DNA of 64,000 nucleotides from Bradyrhizobium canariense (GTDB lineage Bacteria > Pseudomonadota > Alphaproteobacteria > Rhizobiales > Xanthobacteraceae), in contig NZ_VSST01000028.1 in assembly GCF_019402665.1 (NCBI RefSeq), positions 1-64,000 of the forward strand. Direction: 5' to 3'. The position numbers and the translations under genes were made by a program. Numbering within the stretch: position 1 is the first letter of the stretch; the number at the start of each line of letters is the position of its first letter. Positions 43,182 through 52,861 of this stretch are shown in pieces. The notes beneath the pieces were generated by a model. That model saw only the letters and a list, made by a program, of their open reading frames with translations, did not search any database and was not told the origin of the DNA.

Positions 43182-43943
43182 ATGTCCGGATTACCGCATT
43201 CGCCGCACGCGCTGGTGACCGGTGGCGGTCGCGGCATCGGTCGGGCCATCGCAGCAGCGCTCGTCGAGGCCGGTGCTACTGTGACCGTCCTTGGGCGGGA
43301 TGCTGCCACACTCGAGGACGCAGTCAGCGCAGGAGCTGCCCATTTTGCGGCCGTCGCCGACGTCTCGGACGAAACCTCATTGAAAGCCGCCATCGCTCAA
43401 GCGAGTGCGCGGCAGCCGATCGATATCCTGATCGCCAACGCGGGAAGCGCCGAGTCCGCGCCGTTCGCCAAATCCGACAGTGCCCTGTTCGCGCGCATGA
43501 TGGACGTCAATTTCATGGGCGTGGTCCATGCTGTCAGCGCTGTGCTGCCCGGGATGAAGGATCGTCCCTATGGTCGTATCGTCGCCATCGCGTCGACGGC
43601 GGGGCTCAAGGGATATGCCTATGTCAGCGCGTACACCGCGGCCAAGCACGCTGTGGTCGGTCTCGTGCGGTCCCTTGCACTAGAGATGGCTGCCAGCAAC
43701 GTGACCATCAATGCGGTGTGTCCCGGTTTCACCAACACGGATCTCGTCGCCGGCAGCATCGAGAACATCATGAAAAAGACGGGACGCAGCCGCGAGCAGG
43801 CCATTGCCGAGCTCGCGAAACATAATCCGCAGGGGAGATTGATCTCGCCGCAGCAGGTCGCGGATGCCGTGCTCTGGCTGTGCGGCGAGGGCGCCGGCGC
43901 AATCACCGGGCAGGCAATCGCTGTTGCCGGTGGTGAGATTTAG
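43182..43943 (+). CDS. Short-chain dehydrogenase/reductase
   Basis: A 253-residue SDR. Cofactor motif [15 protein letters not shown] motif [11 protein letters not shown], catalytic Ser ([10 protein letters not shown]) and YTAAK with Tyr-Lys are intact. The C-terminus [15 protein letters not shown] is the usual FabG-like end. Probably oxidises a hydroxyacyl-CoA or alicyclic alcohol in the pathway. ATG 43182 has AAGGAAG nine bases before it; ATG 43164 is possible. Confidence 0.86.
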   Translation: MSGLPHSPHALVTGGGRGIGRAIAAALVEAGATVTVLGRDAATLEDAVSAGAAHFAAVADVSDETSLKAAIAQASARQPIDILIANAGSAESAPFAKSDSALFARMMDVNFMGVVHAVSAVLPGMKDRPYGRIVAIASTAGLKGYAYVSAYTAAKHAVVGLVRSLALEMAASNVTINAVCPGFTNTDLVAGSIENIMKKTGRSREQAIAELAKHNPQGRLISPQQVADAVLWLCGEGAGAITGQAIAVAGGEI

Positions 43944-43986
43944 CGCGCATGGCCAAGGCGCGGAGCAAGGAAGCCAAGGAGATCGC

Positions 43987-44823
43987 ATGAGCAGACCAGC
44001 CAATCCCGTGACCTTACCGCTTGCGGACTATTCGCCGCAGCACTTCCTGCTGGCCGTCGTCGATGGTGTTGCAACCGTGACGCTCAATCGTCCGGAACGG
44101 AAGAATCCACTAACCTTCGAGAGCTATCGCGAACTCACCGATTTCTTTCGCGCCTGCGCCTTCGACGATGCGGTCAAGTCCATCGTCGTGACCGGCGCTG
44201 GTGCCAATTTCTCGTCCGGCGGCGATGTGTTCGAGATCATCGGTCCGCTCGTGAAGATGGACACCAAGGGGCTGACGGCGTTTACACGGATGACCGGCGA
44301 CCTCGTCAAGGCGATGCGGGCCTGTCCGCAGCCGATCGTTGCCGCGGTCGAAGGCATTTGCGCCGGGGCGGGCGCGATCATCGCCATGGCGTCGGACATG
44401 CGGCTTGCGGCGAGCGGAGCCAAGGTTGCATTCCTCTTCAACAAGGTGGGCCTTGCCGGTTGTGACATGGGCGCCTGCGCGATCCTGCCGCGGATCATCG
44501 GACAGTCCCGCGCCTCCGAGTTGCTCTACACCGGCCGGTTCATGACCGCGGAGGAGGGTGAGCGCTGGGGCTTCTTCAGCCGTATCCTCACGTCGGAGCA
44601 GGTGCTGCCCCAGGCACAAGTGCTGGCCAAGCAAATCGCGGAGGGACCGACGTTTGCCAACACCATGACCAAGCGGATGCTGGCCATGGAATGGGCGATG
44701 TCGGTGGAGGAGGCGATCGAGGCGGAAGCCGTTGCTCAAGCGCTGTGCATGACGACCGCCGATTTCGAACGGGCCTTCGAGGCCTTTGCCAACAAGGTCA
44801 AGCCGGTCTTCAGGGGCGATTAA
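43987..44823 (+). CDS. Enoyl-CoA hydratase/isomerase family protein
   Basis: A 278-residue crotonase-fold enzyme. The CoA-binding and oxyanion segments are visible: [25 protein letters not shown] (about 72-83) and [16 protein letters not shown]. Likely hydrates or hydrolyses a ring-derived enoyl-CoA; the SGGDV segment replaces the more common AGAD. AAGGAGATCGC precedes the ATG. Follows the SDR gene by 43 bp in the same unit. Confidence 0.87.
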   Translation: MSRPANPVTLPLADYSPQHFLLAVVDGVATVTLNRPERKNPLTFESYRELTDFFRACAFDDAVKSIVVTGAGANFSSGGDVFEIIGPLVKMDTKGLTAFTRMTGDLVKAMRACPQPIVAAVEGICAGAGAIIAMASDMRLAASGAKVAFLFNKVGLAGCDMGACAILPRIIGQSRASELLYTGRFMTAEEGERWGFFSRILTSEQVLPQAQVLAKQIAEGPTFANTMTKRMLAMEWAMSVEEAIEAEAVAQALCMTTADFERAFEAFANKVKPVFRGD

Positions 44824-44864
44824 GCCGGGCTTTGCCGCCGGCCTGCCGCAATGGGGACTTGCGC

Positions 44865-44892
44865 GAAATTATTTTAGGCTTAAAATAGTTTC
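44865..44892. promoter_or_regulatory. MarR-type operator candidate S2
   Basis: A 28-bp near-palindrome, GAAATTATTTTAGG then CTTAAAATAGTTTC, centred 39 bp before the start of the monooxygenase fusion gene. The most symmetrical member of the motif family. Confidence 0.7.
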
Positions 44893-44917
44893 GGCGGGTT
44901 GAATTGGCGAGGCTCCC

Positions 44918-47269
44918 ATGAAAGTCGCGATCATCGGTGGCGGACCTGCGGGTCTCTACGCTGCAATCCTGCTGAAGAAGCAGCGACCGAGCGCCGAGAT
45001 CGCGGTGTACGAGCGCAATCGCGCCGACGATACCTTCGGCTTCGGCGTGGTGTTCTCGGACGCCACGCTCGATAATTTCGAGAAGCACGACCTTCCGAGC
45101 TATCGCCGCATCACCCAGGAATTCGCCTACTGGGATGACATCGCCGTCCACTTCCGCGGAACGGTCCATCGGGTCGGCGGCAACGGCTTTTGCGGCTGCT
45201 CGCGGCAGAAGCTGCTCCTGATCCTCCAGGCGCGCGCGCGCGAACTGGGCGTCGTCCTGAATTTCGAAGTAGACGTCGAGGACGAATCCCGCTTCGCCGA
45301 AGCCGATCTGATCCTGGTCGCGGACGGCATCAACAGCCGCTTCCGCGACAAATATGTCGATCATTTCGCGCCGGAAGTCGACCTCCGTACCAACAAGTTC
45401 GCCTGGATGGGCTCGACCAGGCCGCTGGATGCCTTCACCTTCATCTTCCAGGAGACGGAGTGGGGCCCGTTCATCGCCCATGCCTATCAATATGAAGCCG
45501 GACACTCGACCTGGATTTTCGAGACCGATCCGGAGACCTTCGAACGCGCCGGGCTGACAGGGCTGAACGAGACCCAGTCTGCTGCGCGAATGGCCGAGAT
45601 CTTCGGCTGGTTCCTCGACGGGCACCAATTGCTCACCAACCGCTCGACGTGGCGCAATTTCCCGATGATCCGCAGCAAGCGCTGGGTCAAGGACAACATG
45701 GTCCTGCTCGGCGACGCCAAGGCGAGCGCGCATTTCTCGATCGGCTCGGGCACCAAGCTCGCAATGGAAGACGCGATCGCGCTGGCTGAGGCGATGGAGA
45801 AGGCGCCCAGCATCAAGGCGGCGCTGGACGTCTATGAGCACGGCCGCCGCGAAGAGGTCGAGAAGACGCAGCACGCCGCCGACGTCTCGCTGGTCTGGTT
45901 CGAGCATGTCGACCGCTTCTGGGATTTCGATCCCGTGCAGTTCGCCTTCGGCGTGATGACGCGCTCGAAGGCGATCACCTATGACAACCTGAAGCTTCGC
46001 GCCCCTGACTTCGTGGCGGAGGTCGAAAGATCATTTGCCAAGCGTGTTCGTGACAGCGGCTTCGACGTCGACACCGAGAACCCGATGGTGCCGCTGTTCC
46101 AGCCCTTCCGGCTGCGCGAGATGGAGATCGCCAATCGCGCCGTGGTGTCGCCGATGTGCATGTATTCGGCGAAGGAGGGCGTGCCGACCGATTTCCACCT
46201 GGTGCATTATGGATCGCGTGCGATCGGCGGTGCCGGCCTCATCTTCACGGAGATGACCTGCGTTGCCCGCGACGCGCGCATCACGCCCGGCTGCACAGGA
46301 CTGTGGAATGACGAGCAGGAGGCATCCTGGCGGCGCATCGTTGATTTCGTCCATGCCAATTCAGCCGCGAAAATCTGCCTGCAACTGGGGCACGCCGGGC
46401 GTAAGGGTGCGACGAAGCTGATGTGGGACGGCATGGATCGTCCGCTCGAGGAGGGCGGCTGGGAGGTGTTTTCGGCGTCTCCGCTGCCCTATTTCCCCGA
46501 CAGCCAGGTTCCGCGCGAGCTCGATCGGGCCGGCATGAACGCGATAAGGGATGCTTTCGTCGCGGCGGCCGGGCGCGGCGAACGCTGCGGCTTTGACATG
46601 CTCGAGCTGCACTGCGCCCATGGCTATCTGCTTGCGAGCTTCATCTCGCCGCTGACGAACACCCGCACGGATGAGTATGGCGGCTCGCTCGAAAACCGCC
46701 TGCGCTTTCCGCTCGAAATCTTCGAGGCGCTGCGGGCCGTATGGCCGTCGCACAAGCCGATGTCCGTGCGCATTTCCGCGACCGACTGGGCCGAGGGTGG
46801 CATCGGCGGCGACGATGCGGTGGCGATCGCGCGCGCCTTTGCCGAAGCCGGCGTCGATCTCGTCGACGTCTCAACCGGGCAGACGGTGCGCGATGCGCAG
46901 CCGATCTATGGCCGCATGTTCCAGACGCCGTTCTCCGACCAGGTCCGCAACGAGGCGCGCGTGGCCACGATGTGCGTCGGCAACATCACCACCGCCGACC
47001 AGGCCAACACCATCCTGGCTGCCGGCCGGGCGGACCTGGCCGCGCTCGGGCGGCCGCATCTGGTCGATCCCTCCTTCACCATGAGGGCGGCGGCCTGGTA
47101 CGGAGCGGGAGACGCGTTCTGCCCACCGCAATATCTTCCCGGAAAAGATCAGATTTTCCGCAACAGCGTGCGCGACCGGCAGGATCTCGAGGAGCTGAGA
47201 ATTAAGGCTAAGCCCAAGACCCGGGCCGAGCTCAAGGCGGAGGCGACAAAGCCGCTTGCGGCGGAGTGA
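44918..47269 (+). CDS. Fused flavin monooxygenase / old yellow enzyme (2-aminobenzoyl-CoA monooxygenase/reductase or salicylyl-CoA 5-hydroxylase type)
   Basis: A 783-residue fusion. Residues 1-385 are a class A FAD monooxygenase ([15 protein letters not shown] at 7-21, [20 protein letters not shown] near 265). From about 390 an old-yellow-enzyme barrel begins ([26 protein letters not shown] region), with HAGRKG, and [14 protein letters not shown] as the active-site His pair. This layout is known from the Azoarcus 2-aminobenzoyl-CoA enzyme, which hydroxylates and reduces the ring, and from salicylyl-CoA hydroxylases. The nearby aminobenzoate-type ligase and RidA gene favour the first. GAGG precedes the ATG. 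Confidence 0.85.
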   Translation: MKVAIIGGGPAGLYAAILLKKQRPSAEIAVYERNRADDTFGFGVVFSDATLDNFEKHDLPSYRRITQEFAYWDDIAVHFRGTVHRVGGNGFCGCSRQKLLLILQARARELGVVLNFEVDVEDESRFAEADLILVADGINSRFRDKYVDHFAPEVDLRTNKFAWMGSTRPLDAFTFIFQETEWGPFIAHAYQYEAGHSTWIFETDPETFERAGLTGLNETQSAARMAEIFGWFLDGHQLLTNRSTWRNFPMIRSKRWVKDNMVLLGDAKASAHFSIGSGTKLAMEDAIALAEAMEKAPSIKAALDVYEHGRREEVEKTQHAADVSLVWFEHVDRFWDFDPVQFAFGVMTRSKAITYDNLKLRAPDFVAEVERSFAKRVRDSGFDVDTENPMVPLFQPFRLREMEIANRAVVSPMCMYSAKEGVPTDFHLVHYGSRAIGGAGLIFTEMTCVARDARITPGCTGLWNDEQEASWRRIVDFVHANSAAKICLQLGHAGRKGATKLMWDGMDRPLEEGGWEVFSASPLPYFPDSQVPRELDRAGMNAIRDAFVAAAGRGERCGFDMLELHCAHGYLLASFISPLTNTRTDEYGGSLENRLRFPLEIFEALRAVWPSHKPMSVRISATDWAEGGIGGDDAVAIARAFAEAGVDLVDVSTGQTVRDAQPIYGRMFQTPFSDQVRNEARVATMCVGNITTADQANTILAAGRADLAALGRPHLVDPSFTMRAAAWYGAGDAFCPPQYLPGKDQIFRNSVRDRQDLEELRIKAKPKTRAELKAEATKPLAAE

Positions 47270-47324
47270 CCGCCCGTGCGAATTTGACCGCATTGCCTGG
47301 TGTGTACCGAGTGGAGTGAGGGCG

Positions 47325-48575
47325 ATGAAGGCGATTATCGTCGGTGGCGGTATCGGTGGTCTCACCACCGCATTGATGCTGCGTTCGCGGGGCCTCGCTT
47401 GCGAGATTTTCGAGCAGTCCGACACCATCCGCGAGCTTGGCGTCGGCATCAACACGCTGCCCCATGCCATGCGTGAGCTGGCAGGTCTCGGTCTGCTGCA
47501 GCAGCTCGACGATGTCGCGATCCGCACCGACCAGCTCTATTACCTCAACCGTCACGGCCAGGAAGTCTGGCGCGAGGCCCGCGGCATCGACGCCGGCCAC
47601 GATGTGCCGCAATTCTCGATCCACCGCGGCCGCCTTCAGGGCGTCATCCATCGCGCCGTGGAGGAGCGGCTCGGGCCGGAGGCCATCCACACCGGCTGCC
47701 GCCTCGGCGCCTTCACGCAGGACGAGAGCGGCGTCACCGCTTACTTCTTCGACCGCTCAGGCGCGCACATCCATACCGCGCGCGGCGACATCCTGATTGG
47801 TGCCGACGGCATCCATTCGCGGGTCCGTGACACGCTGTTCCCGAGCGAGGGGCCGCCATGCTGGAACGGCCTGATGCTGTGGCGCGGTGCGCGGGATTGG
47901 CCGCTATTCCTCACCGGCAAGTCGATGATCGTCGCCGGCGGGCTCAACGCCAAGGTTGTGATCTATCCGATCGCGGAGGGATCGAGCCCGGCGAGCCGTC
48001 TCACCAACTGGGCGGTGCTGGTGAGGGTCGGCGAGGGCAATGCCCCGCCGCCGCGCAAGGAAGACTGGTCGCGGCCGGGCCGGCGCGAGGAGTTGATGCC
48101 GCATGTCGCGCGCTTCTCGGTGCCCTATGTCGACGTGAAGAGCCTGATCTCGGCCACGCCCGAGTTCTACGAATATCCGACCTGCGACCGCGATCCCTTG
48201 CCCTATTGGTCGTCCGGGAGAGTCACGCTGCTCGGTGACGCCGCGCATCCGATGTATCCGGTTGGCTCCAATGGCGCCTCGCAGGCCATCCTCGATGCGC
48301 GCTGCCTCGCAGACGCGCTGGTGCGCGCCGAGCATCCGCGCCAGGCGTTGCTTGAATACGAGAAGAAGCGCCTGCCCATGACCGCGGACATCGTCCGCTC
48401 CAACCGGCGCGGCGGTCCCGAGGGCGTCATCGACGCCGTCGAGCAGCTCGCGCCTGATGGTTTCGACAATGTCGACAACGTGCTGAGCTATTCCCAGCGC
48501 GAGGCGATCGTGCGCGGCTATGCCACCAAGGCCGGCTTCGCCGCAGTGCCGGGACTTGCGGCGGTGCGCGCCTGA
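47325..48575 (+). CDS. FAD-dependent monooxygenase, PhzS-like
   Basis: A 416-residue class A monooxygenase. GGGIGGLTTALMLRSRGL at 7-24, GADGIHSRVRDTLFP near 165 and GDAAHPMYPVGSNGASQAIL near 305 are intact. LGVGINTLPHAM, PQFSIHRGRLQ and LMLWRGARDW follow the pattern of PhzS (phenazine hydroxylase). It probably hydroxylates an aromatic or heteroaromatic compound, either a second pathway substrate or a pathway step. 55 bp after the fusion gene, GTGGAGTGAGGGCG before the ATG; likely same operon. Confidence 0.84.
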   Translation: MKAIIVGGGIGGLTTALMLRSRGLACEIFEQSDTIRELGVGINTLPHAMRELAGLGLLQQLDDVAIRTDQLYYLNRHGQEVWREARGIDAGHDVPQFSIHRGRLQGVIHRAVEERLGPEAIHTGCRLGAFTQDESGVTAYFFDRSGAHIHTARGDILIGADGIHSRVRDTLFPSEGPPCWNGLMLWRGARDWPLFLTGKSMIVAGGLNAKVVIYPIAEGSSPASRLTNWAVLVRVGEGNAPPPRKEDWSRPGRREELMPHVARFSVPYVDVKSLISATPEFYEYPTCDRDPLPYWSSGRVTLLGDAAHPMYPVGSNGASQAILDARCLADALVRAEHPRQALLEYEKKRLPMTADIVRSNRRGGPEGVIDAVEQLAPDGFDNVDNVLSYSQREAIVRGYATKAGFAAVPGLAAVRA

Positions 48576-48577
48576 AG

Positions 48578-49033
48578 CTAGCCGCCGGGAGGCGGCGGCA
48601 GGAAGTGGATGTTGAACTCGGCGGCCATCGCCACCACGTCCTCCGGCTTCTGTTCCTTCATGTTGTGAAGGCCCCAGAACAGGTCGAACAGCTTGCGGGT
48701 CGGTGACACCCAGAACAGCACTTTCGCGGTCTGCTCCGACTTGTTGAAGATGCCGTGCGGCACGCCCATGCCGAGCCGGATCAGGTCGCCCGCGGTCGCC
48801 TGCGACTCCGAATTACCGAGCATGAAATCGAGCTTGCCCTCCAGCATGTAAAGATATTCATCCTGGTCGGGATGAATGTGCGGCGGCACGAACGTGCCCG
48901 GCGGCAGCGTCGCATGCCAGGAGAAGCTGTGCTCCGTGTGGCTCTTCGGCACATAGGTCTGGCCGAGGATGTTCCAGGAGATGCCCTGGATCCCCTCATT
49001 GGCGCGTGTGATGCCGGTGATTTCGCTTTTCAT
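48578..49033 (-). CDS. Single-domain cupin protein
   Basis: A 151-residue cupin. Metal ligands in PPHIHPDQDEYLYMLEG (His, His, Glu) and a further His in GMGVPHGIFN. Quercetinase-like arrangement; could be a dioxygenase, isomerase or ligand binder. Convergent with the PhzS-like gene, two bases apart, and 29 bp downstream of the binding-protein gene on the same strand, so part of that unit. Confidence 0.8.
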   Translation of the reverse strand: MKSEITGITRANEGIQGISWNILGQTYVPKSHTEHSFSWHATLPPGTFVPPHIHPDQDEYLYMLEGKLDFMLGNSESQATAGDLIRLGMGVPHGIFNKSEQTAKVLFWVSPTRKLFDLFWGLHNMKEQKPEDVVAMAAEFNIHFLPPPPGG

Positions 49034-49062
49034 TGTGATCCTCCCTCGACGCGACGTGCGGC

Positions 49063-50238
49063 TTAGTTCGCCGCCTTGCAGTCCTTGGCGTAGCGGTCGC
49101 CGTAATTCTCAAAGACTTTCTGGACGATCTCGGTCTGGAACTTGCCGTCCGCGCGCTTGGCGACCTTGGTCAGGTAGAAATCCTGGATCGGATAGCCGTT
49201 GGTGTTGAACTTGAAGGCGCCGCGCAGCGAGGTGAAGTCCGCCTTTTTCAGAGCGGCCGCGACCGCATCCTTGTTCGAGAGATCGCCCTTCACGGCCTTG
49301 ACGGCGCTGTCGATCAGCATCGCGGCATCATACGCCTGGAAGGCGTAGGTGCCCGGCACGATGTTATAGGCGGCCTCGTAGGCAGCGACGAACTTCTTGT
49401 TCTGGGGATTGTCGAGATTGGGCGCCCAGTTCGCGCCGCCGAACATGCCGACTGCGGCGTCCTGCTGCGCCGGCAAGGTCGATTCATCCACCGTGAAAGC
49501 CGAGAGCACCGGAATGCTGTCTGCAAGACCAGCTTGCTTGTATTGCTTGACGAGATTGACGCCGAGGCCGCCGGGCATGAACGTGAAGAGCGCATCGGGC
49601 TTCTGCGACGAAATCTTGGAAAGCTCCGGCTGGAAATCCAGCGTGTTGAGCGGCATGTAGGATTCTTCGACGATCTCACCCTTGTAGTCGAGCTTAAAGC
49701 CCGCGACCGAGTCCTTGCCGGCCTGATAGTTCGGCACCATCAGATACATGCGTTTGTAGCCGCGATCCTGCGCGACCTTGCCGAGGATCTCGTGCACCTG
49801 ATCGTTCTGATACGAGGTCACATAGAAGAACGGATTGCAGTCCTTGCCGGCAAACGTCGATGGGCCGGCATTGGGGCTGATCAGGAAGGTTTTCGATTCC
49901 GTCACCGGCCGGTGGATCGCCTGGAGGATGTTGGAGAAGATCGGACCGACCACGAAGTCGACCTTGTCGCGCTCCAGAAGGCCCTTGACCTTGGTGACCG
50001 CTGCGTCCGGCTTCAACTCGTCGTCGACCACGACGACTTCGACATCGCGGCCGCCCATCTTGCCACCGAGATCCTTGACCCCGAGCGCAAAGCCGTCGCG
50101 AACCTGTTGGCCGAGCGCGGCGGCGGGTCCCGAGAGGGTCACGATCACACCCAGCTTGATTTTCTCCTGGGCGAGGGAAGGGCTCACCGCGGTGCCAAGC
50201 AGCAAGGCGGCTGCGGCCAACGTCATTTGCGTCTTCAT
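49063..50238 (-). CDS. ABC transporter substrate-binding protein (branched-chain amino acid / aromatic type)
   Basis: A 391-residue periplasmic binding protein of the HAAT family. Signal peptide residues 1-23 (SLA-Q). IKLGVIVTLSGPAAALGQQV and FVVGPIFSNILQAI are typical. Members near aromatic catabolism genes often bind benzoate derivatives. No cognate permease or ATPase lies in the window, so it must use distant partners. Divergent from the MarR gene; the operator cluster at 50377-50467 lies between. Confidence 0.86.
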   Translation of the reverse strand: MKTQMTLAAAALLLGTAVSPSLAQEKIKLGVIVTLSGPAAALGQQVRDGFALGVKDLGGKMGGRDVEVVVVDDELKPDAAVTKVKGLLERDKVDFVVGPIFSNILQAIHRPVTESKTFLISPNAGPSTFAGKDCNPFFYVTSYQNDQVHEILGKVAQDRGYKRMYLMVPNYQAGKDSVAGFKLDYKGEIVEESYMPLNTLDFQPELSKISSQKPDALFTFMPGGLGVNLVKQYKQAGLADSIPVLSAFTVDESTLPAQQDAAVGMFGGANWAPNLDNPQNKKFVAAYEAAYNIVPGTYAFQAYDAAMLIDSAVKAVKGDLSNKDAVAAALKKADFTSLRGAFKFNTNGYPIQDFYLTKVAKRADGKFQTEIVQKVFENYGDRYAKDCKAAN

Positions 50239-50376
50239 GATCTGTCCCCCGTGATAACAGGACTTGCGTTGCAAGCCGCTACTCCAATCCAAGTTTATGC
50301 CGATGATTGCTGCCACGGCAAGCGAGCTCAAGGCATCGTCATCCTGCGGGCAGCGGCGCATGCAAGCGGCGCGCCA

Positions 50377-50467
50377 ATTATTTGAAGCCTAAAGAAATGG
50401 GCATGCGGTCGATTGTTGCGGCTTTAGGCTTGCAGCGGGCTTCGATTTATTTGAAGCTCGAAATGTT
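50377..50467. promoter_or_regulatory. MarR-type operator cluster S4, S5, S6
   Basis: Three related sites: TTTGAAGCCTAAAG (S4, within 50377-50398), GCTTTAGGCTTGCAGC (S5, 50420-50435) and TTTGAAGCTCGAAAT (S6, within 50443-50467). They share the TTTA-GGC-TT core in either orientation with S2 and S3. They lie directly upstream of the MarR gene, as expected for autoregulation, and upstream of the divergent binding-protein gene. Confidence 0.55.
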
Positions 50468-50488
50468 GGGATTCCCTGCCGGGCGCGA

Positions 50489-51007
50489 ATGTCGGCCGTG
50501 AGTGACTGCATCAACATGCTCGATTCCGAGACCAAGGCCGTCGAAACTCCGGAGGATCACGCCGAAGAGCTTCGGCTGTGGCTGCGTCTCTTGACCTGCA
50601 CGACCTTGATCGAGGGCGAGGTCCGTGGCCGGTTGCGGCAGCGCTTCGACGTCACATTGCCCCGTTTCGACCTGATGGCGCAGCTCGACAAGGCACCCGA
50701 CGGCATGACGCTGTCCGACGTCTCCAAGCGCATGATGGTGTCGAACGGCAACGTCACCGGCCTCGTCGAGCGCCTCGTGGAATCAGGTCATCTCGACCGC
50801 CGCACGTCGGAGACGGACCGCCGCGTCCAGGTGATCCGGTTGACTAAACTCGGTCGCGCCGAATTTCGCAGAATGGCCGCGGAACACGAAACCTGGATCG
50901 CCGATCTCTTCGCCGACCTGACGCCGAAGGATGTGCGCGAATTGATGCGGCTGCTCGCCAAGACCAAGGCATCGGCGCAGAAATCGGCCGCTCGCCGCCG
51001 GGGCTAG
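50489..51007 (+). CDS. MarR-family transcriptional regulator
   Basis: A 172-residue winged-helix protein. The recognition region is LSDVSKRMMVSNGNVTGLVE (about 75-94), followed by the wing RRTSETDRRVQVIRLTKLG. MarR proteins bind palindromes as dimers and are released by phenolic or CoA-thioester ligands. Its position in the locus and repeats of one palindromic motif before the catabolic operons make it the probable regulator. GTG and internal ATG starts are alternatives; ATG 50489 is used. Confidence 0.88.
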   Translation: MSAVSDCINMLDSETKAVETPEDHAEELRLWLRLLTCTTLIEGEVRGRLRQRFDVTLPRFDLMAQLDKAPDGMTLSDVSKRMMVSNGNVTGLVERLVESGHLDRRTSETDRRVQVIRLTKLGRAEFRRMAAEHETWIADLFADLTPKDVRELMRLLAKTKASAQKSAARRRG

Positions 51008-51082
51008 GTCCGCGGCCGAGGCACCCGCCCATCCCGTTTGCCACCGGAAAAAGCACGGGATGCCCAAAATCCGCTATTGCGC

Positions 51083-51109
51083 GAAATTGCTTTAAGCCTA
51101 AAATGTTTC
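51083..51109. promoter_or_regulatory. MarR-type operator candidate S3
   Basis: GAAATTGCTTTAAGCC then TAAAATGTTTC, 46 bp upstream of the ligase start. Outer arms GAAA/TTTC match S2, and the core matches S1 in reverse. Confidence 0.65.
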
Positions 51110-51154
51110 CGAGTTAGTGCTGCCGGGTGCTTTCCATGCTGAAAGGAGCGTGCG

Positions 51155-52846
51155 ATGGCCAACGCCGCCAAGGTTCAAGTCTCGGGCTCGCGTGACGACA
51201 ATGCCGCGACAGCCCATGTCGATACATTCGCGCGGCAGCATCTTCCGCCGCGAGAGTTGTGGCCGGACTTCATCTTCACGCGACCGGAACTGCAATATCC
51301 GCCCCGCCTCAACTGCGTCAGCTATTTCCTCGACCGCTGGGTCGAGCAGGGACATGGCGACGCTCCCTGCGTGATCAGCCCGGCGGTCAGCTACACCTAT
51401 CGTGAGCTGCAAAGGGTCGTGAACCGCATCGCCAATGTGCTGGTCGGCAAGCTTGGTCTCGTCACCGGCGGACGCGTGCTGCTACGCTCGGCCAACAATC
51501 CGATGATGGTCGCGACCTATCTGGCGGTGATCAAGGCCGGCGGCATTGTCGTGGCGACGATGCCGCTCTTGCGCGCCAAGGAGCTGTCCTATCCGATCCA
51601 GAAGGCGGAGATCGCACTCGCGCTCTGCGATGGCAAGCTCGCCGACGAAATGGAGAAGGCGAAAGCCGCAGCCCCCGACCTCAAGCGCGTGGTCTATTGG
51701 GGCAACGGCGCCGACGACTCGCTCGAGGCCCTGATGGGGGATGCAAGTCCGGAGTTCAAAGCTGTCGATACCGCCTCCGACGACGTCTGCCTGATCGCTT
51801 TCACGTCGGGCACGACCGGCGACCCCAAGGGCACCATGCATTTCCACCGTGACATGCTGGCGGTGTGCGATGGCTATGCGCGCAACATCCTGCGCGCGGA
51901 GCAGAAGGATCGCTTCGTCGGCTCGGCACCGCTCGCCTTCACGTTTGGCTTCGGCGGCGTGCTGTTTCCGATGCACATCGGCGCCTCGTTCGTCGTTCTG
52001 GAGAAGACGGCGCCCGACGACATTCTGAATGCGATCGAGCAGTACAAGACCACGGTCTGTTTCACCGCCCCGACCGCGTACCGGGCGATGATCGGCAAGC
52101 TTCCGGGCCGCGATATTTCGTCGCTCCGCAAATGCGTGTCCGCCGGCGAGACGCTGCCCAAGCCGACATTCGATGCCTGGCTGAACGCGACCGGCATCAA
52201 GCTGATGGACGGCATCGGCTCGACCGAGCTGCTGCACATCTTCATCAGCGCGACCGAGGACGAAATCCGCCCGGGTGCGACGGGCAAGCCGGTGCCTGGG
52301 TATGAGGCGAAGATCGTCGATGATTCGGGCAACGACGTTCCGCCGGGCGCGATGGGAAGGCTCGCGGTACGCGGGCCGACCGGATGCCGCTATCTCGCCG
52401 ACGAGCGGCAGCGCAAATACGTCCAGAACGGCTGGAACATCACCGGCGACACCTATCTGATGGATAGCGACGGCTATTTCTGGTACCAATCGCGCTCAGA
52501 CGACATGATCGTGTCGGCCGGCTACAACATCGCTGGCACGGACGTCGAGGCGGCGCTGCTTACGCATCCCTCCGTCCTCGAGTGCGGGGTGGTCGGCGCG
52601 CCGGACGAAGCGCGCGGCATGATCGTGAAGGCCTATGTCGTTGCCGCGCCGGGCGTTACGCCGGACGCCGAGTTCGTGGCTGCGTTGCAGGAGCATGTCA
52701 AACGCGAGATCGCGCCATACAAATATCCGCGCGCGATCGAGTTCGTGACGCAACTGCCGAAGACCGAGACCGGCAAACTAAAGCGCTTTGCCCTGCGGCA
52801 ACTGGCGCAGACCGCGGTGACGTCCTCCGGCGTCGCGGCGGAATGA
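51155..52846 (+). CDS. Benzoate-CoA ligase family protein, probably 2-aminobenzoate-CoA ligase
   Basis: A 563-residue aryl-CoA ligase. P-loop AFTSGTTGDPKGTMHFHRDM (about 209-228), aromatic-acid pocket region GSAPLAFTFGFGGVLFPM, DGIGSTELLHIFIS near 350, and the C-terminal lysine in ETGKLKRFAL. The N-terminus (LPPRELWPDFIF...YPPRLN) is the type found in 2-aminobenzoate-CoA ligases rather than benzoate-CoA ligases, by memory of the family. It activates the acid to its CoA thioester, the first committed step. S3 lies before it; the RidA gene follows 15 bp later. Confidence 0.84.
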   Translation: MANAAKVQVSGSRDDNAATAHVDTFARQHLPPRELWPDFIFTRPELQYPPRLNCVSYFLDRWVEQGHGDAPCVISPAVSYTYRELQRVVNRIANVLVGKLGLVTGGRVLLRSANNPMMVATYLAVIKAGGIVVATMPLLRAKELSYPIQKAEIALALCDGKLADEMEKAKAAAPDLKRVVYWGNGADDSLEALMGDASPEFKAVDTASDDVCLIAFTSGTTGDPKGTMHFHRDMLAVCDGYARNILRAEQKDRFVGSAPLAFTFGFGGVLFPMHIGASFVVLEKTAPDDILNAIEQYKTTVCFTAPTAYRAMIGKLPGRDISSLRKCVSAGETLPKPTFDAWLNATGIKLMDGIGSTELLHIFISATEDEIRPGATGKPVPGYEAKIVDDSGNDVPPGAMGRLAVRGPTGCRYLADERQRKYVQNGWNITGDTYLMDSDGYFWYQSRSDDMIVSAGYNIAGTDVEAALLTHPSVLECGVVGAPDEARGMIVKAYVVAAPGVTPDAEFVAALQEHVKREIAPYKYPRAIEFVTQLPKTETGKLKRFALRQLAQTAVTSSGVAAE

Positions 52847-52861
52847 GAGAGGGATAGAGAA

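Noticed and set aside
44918..47269. Assigning salicylyl-CoA 5-hydroxylase as the definite function
   Set aside because: No gentisate dioxygenase or thioesterase is recognisable nearby, and the ligase and RidA fit an amino-substituted substrate better. Kept as alternative only.
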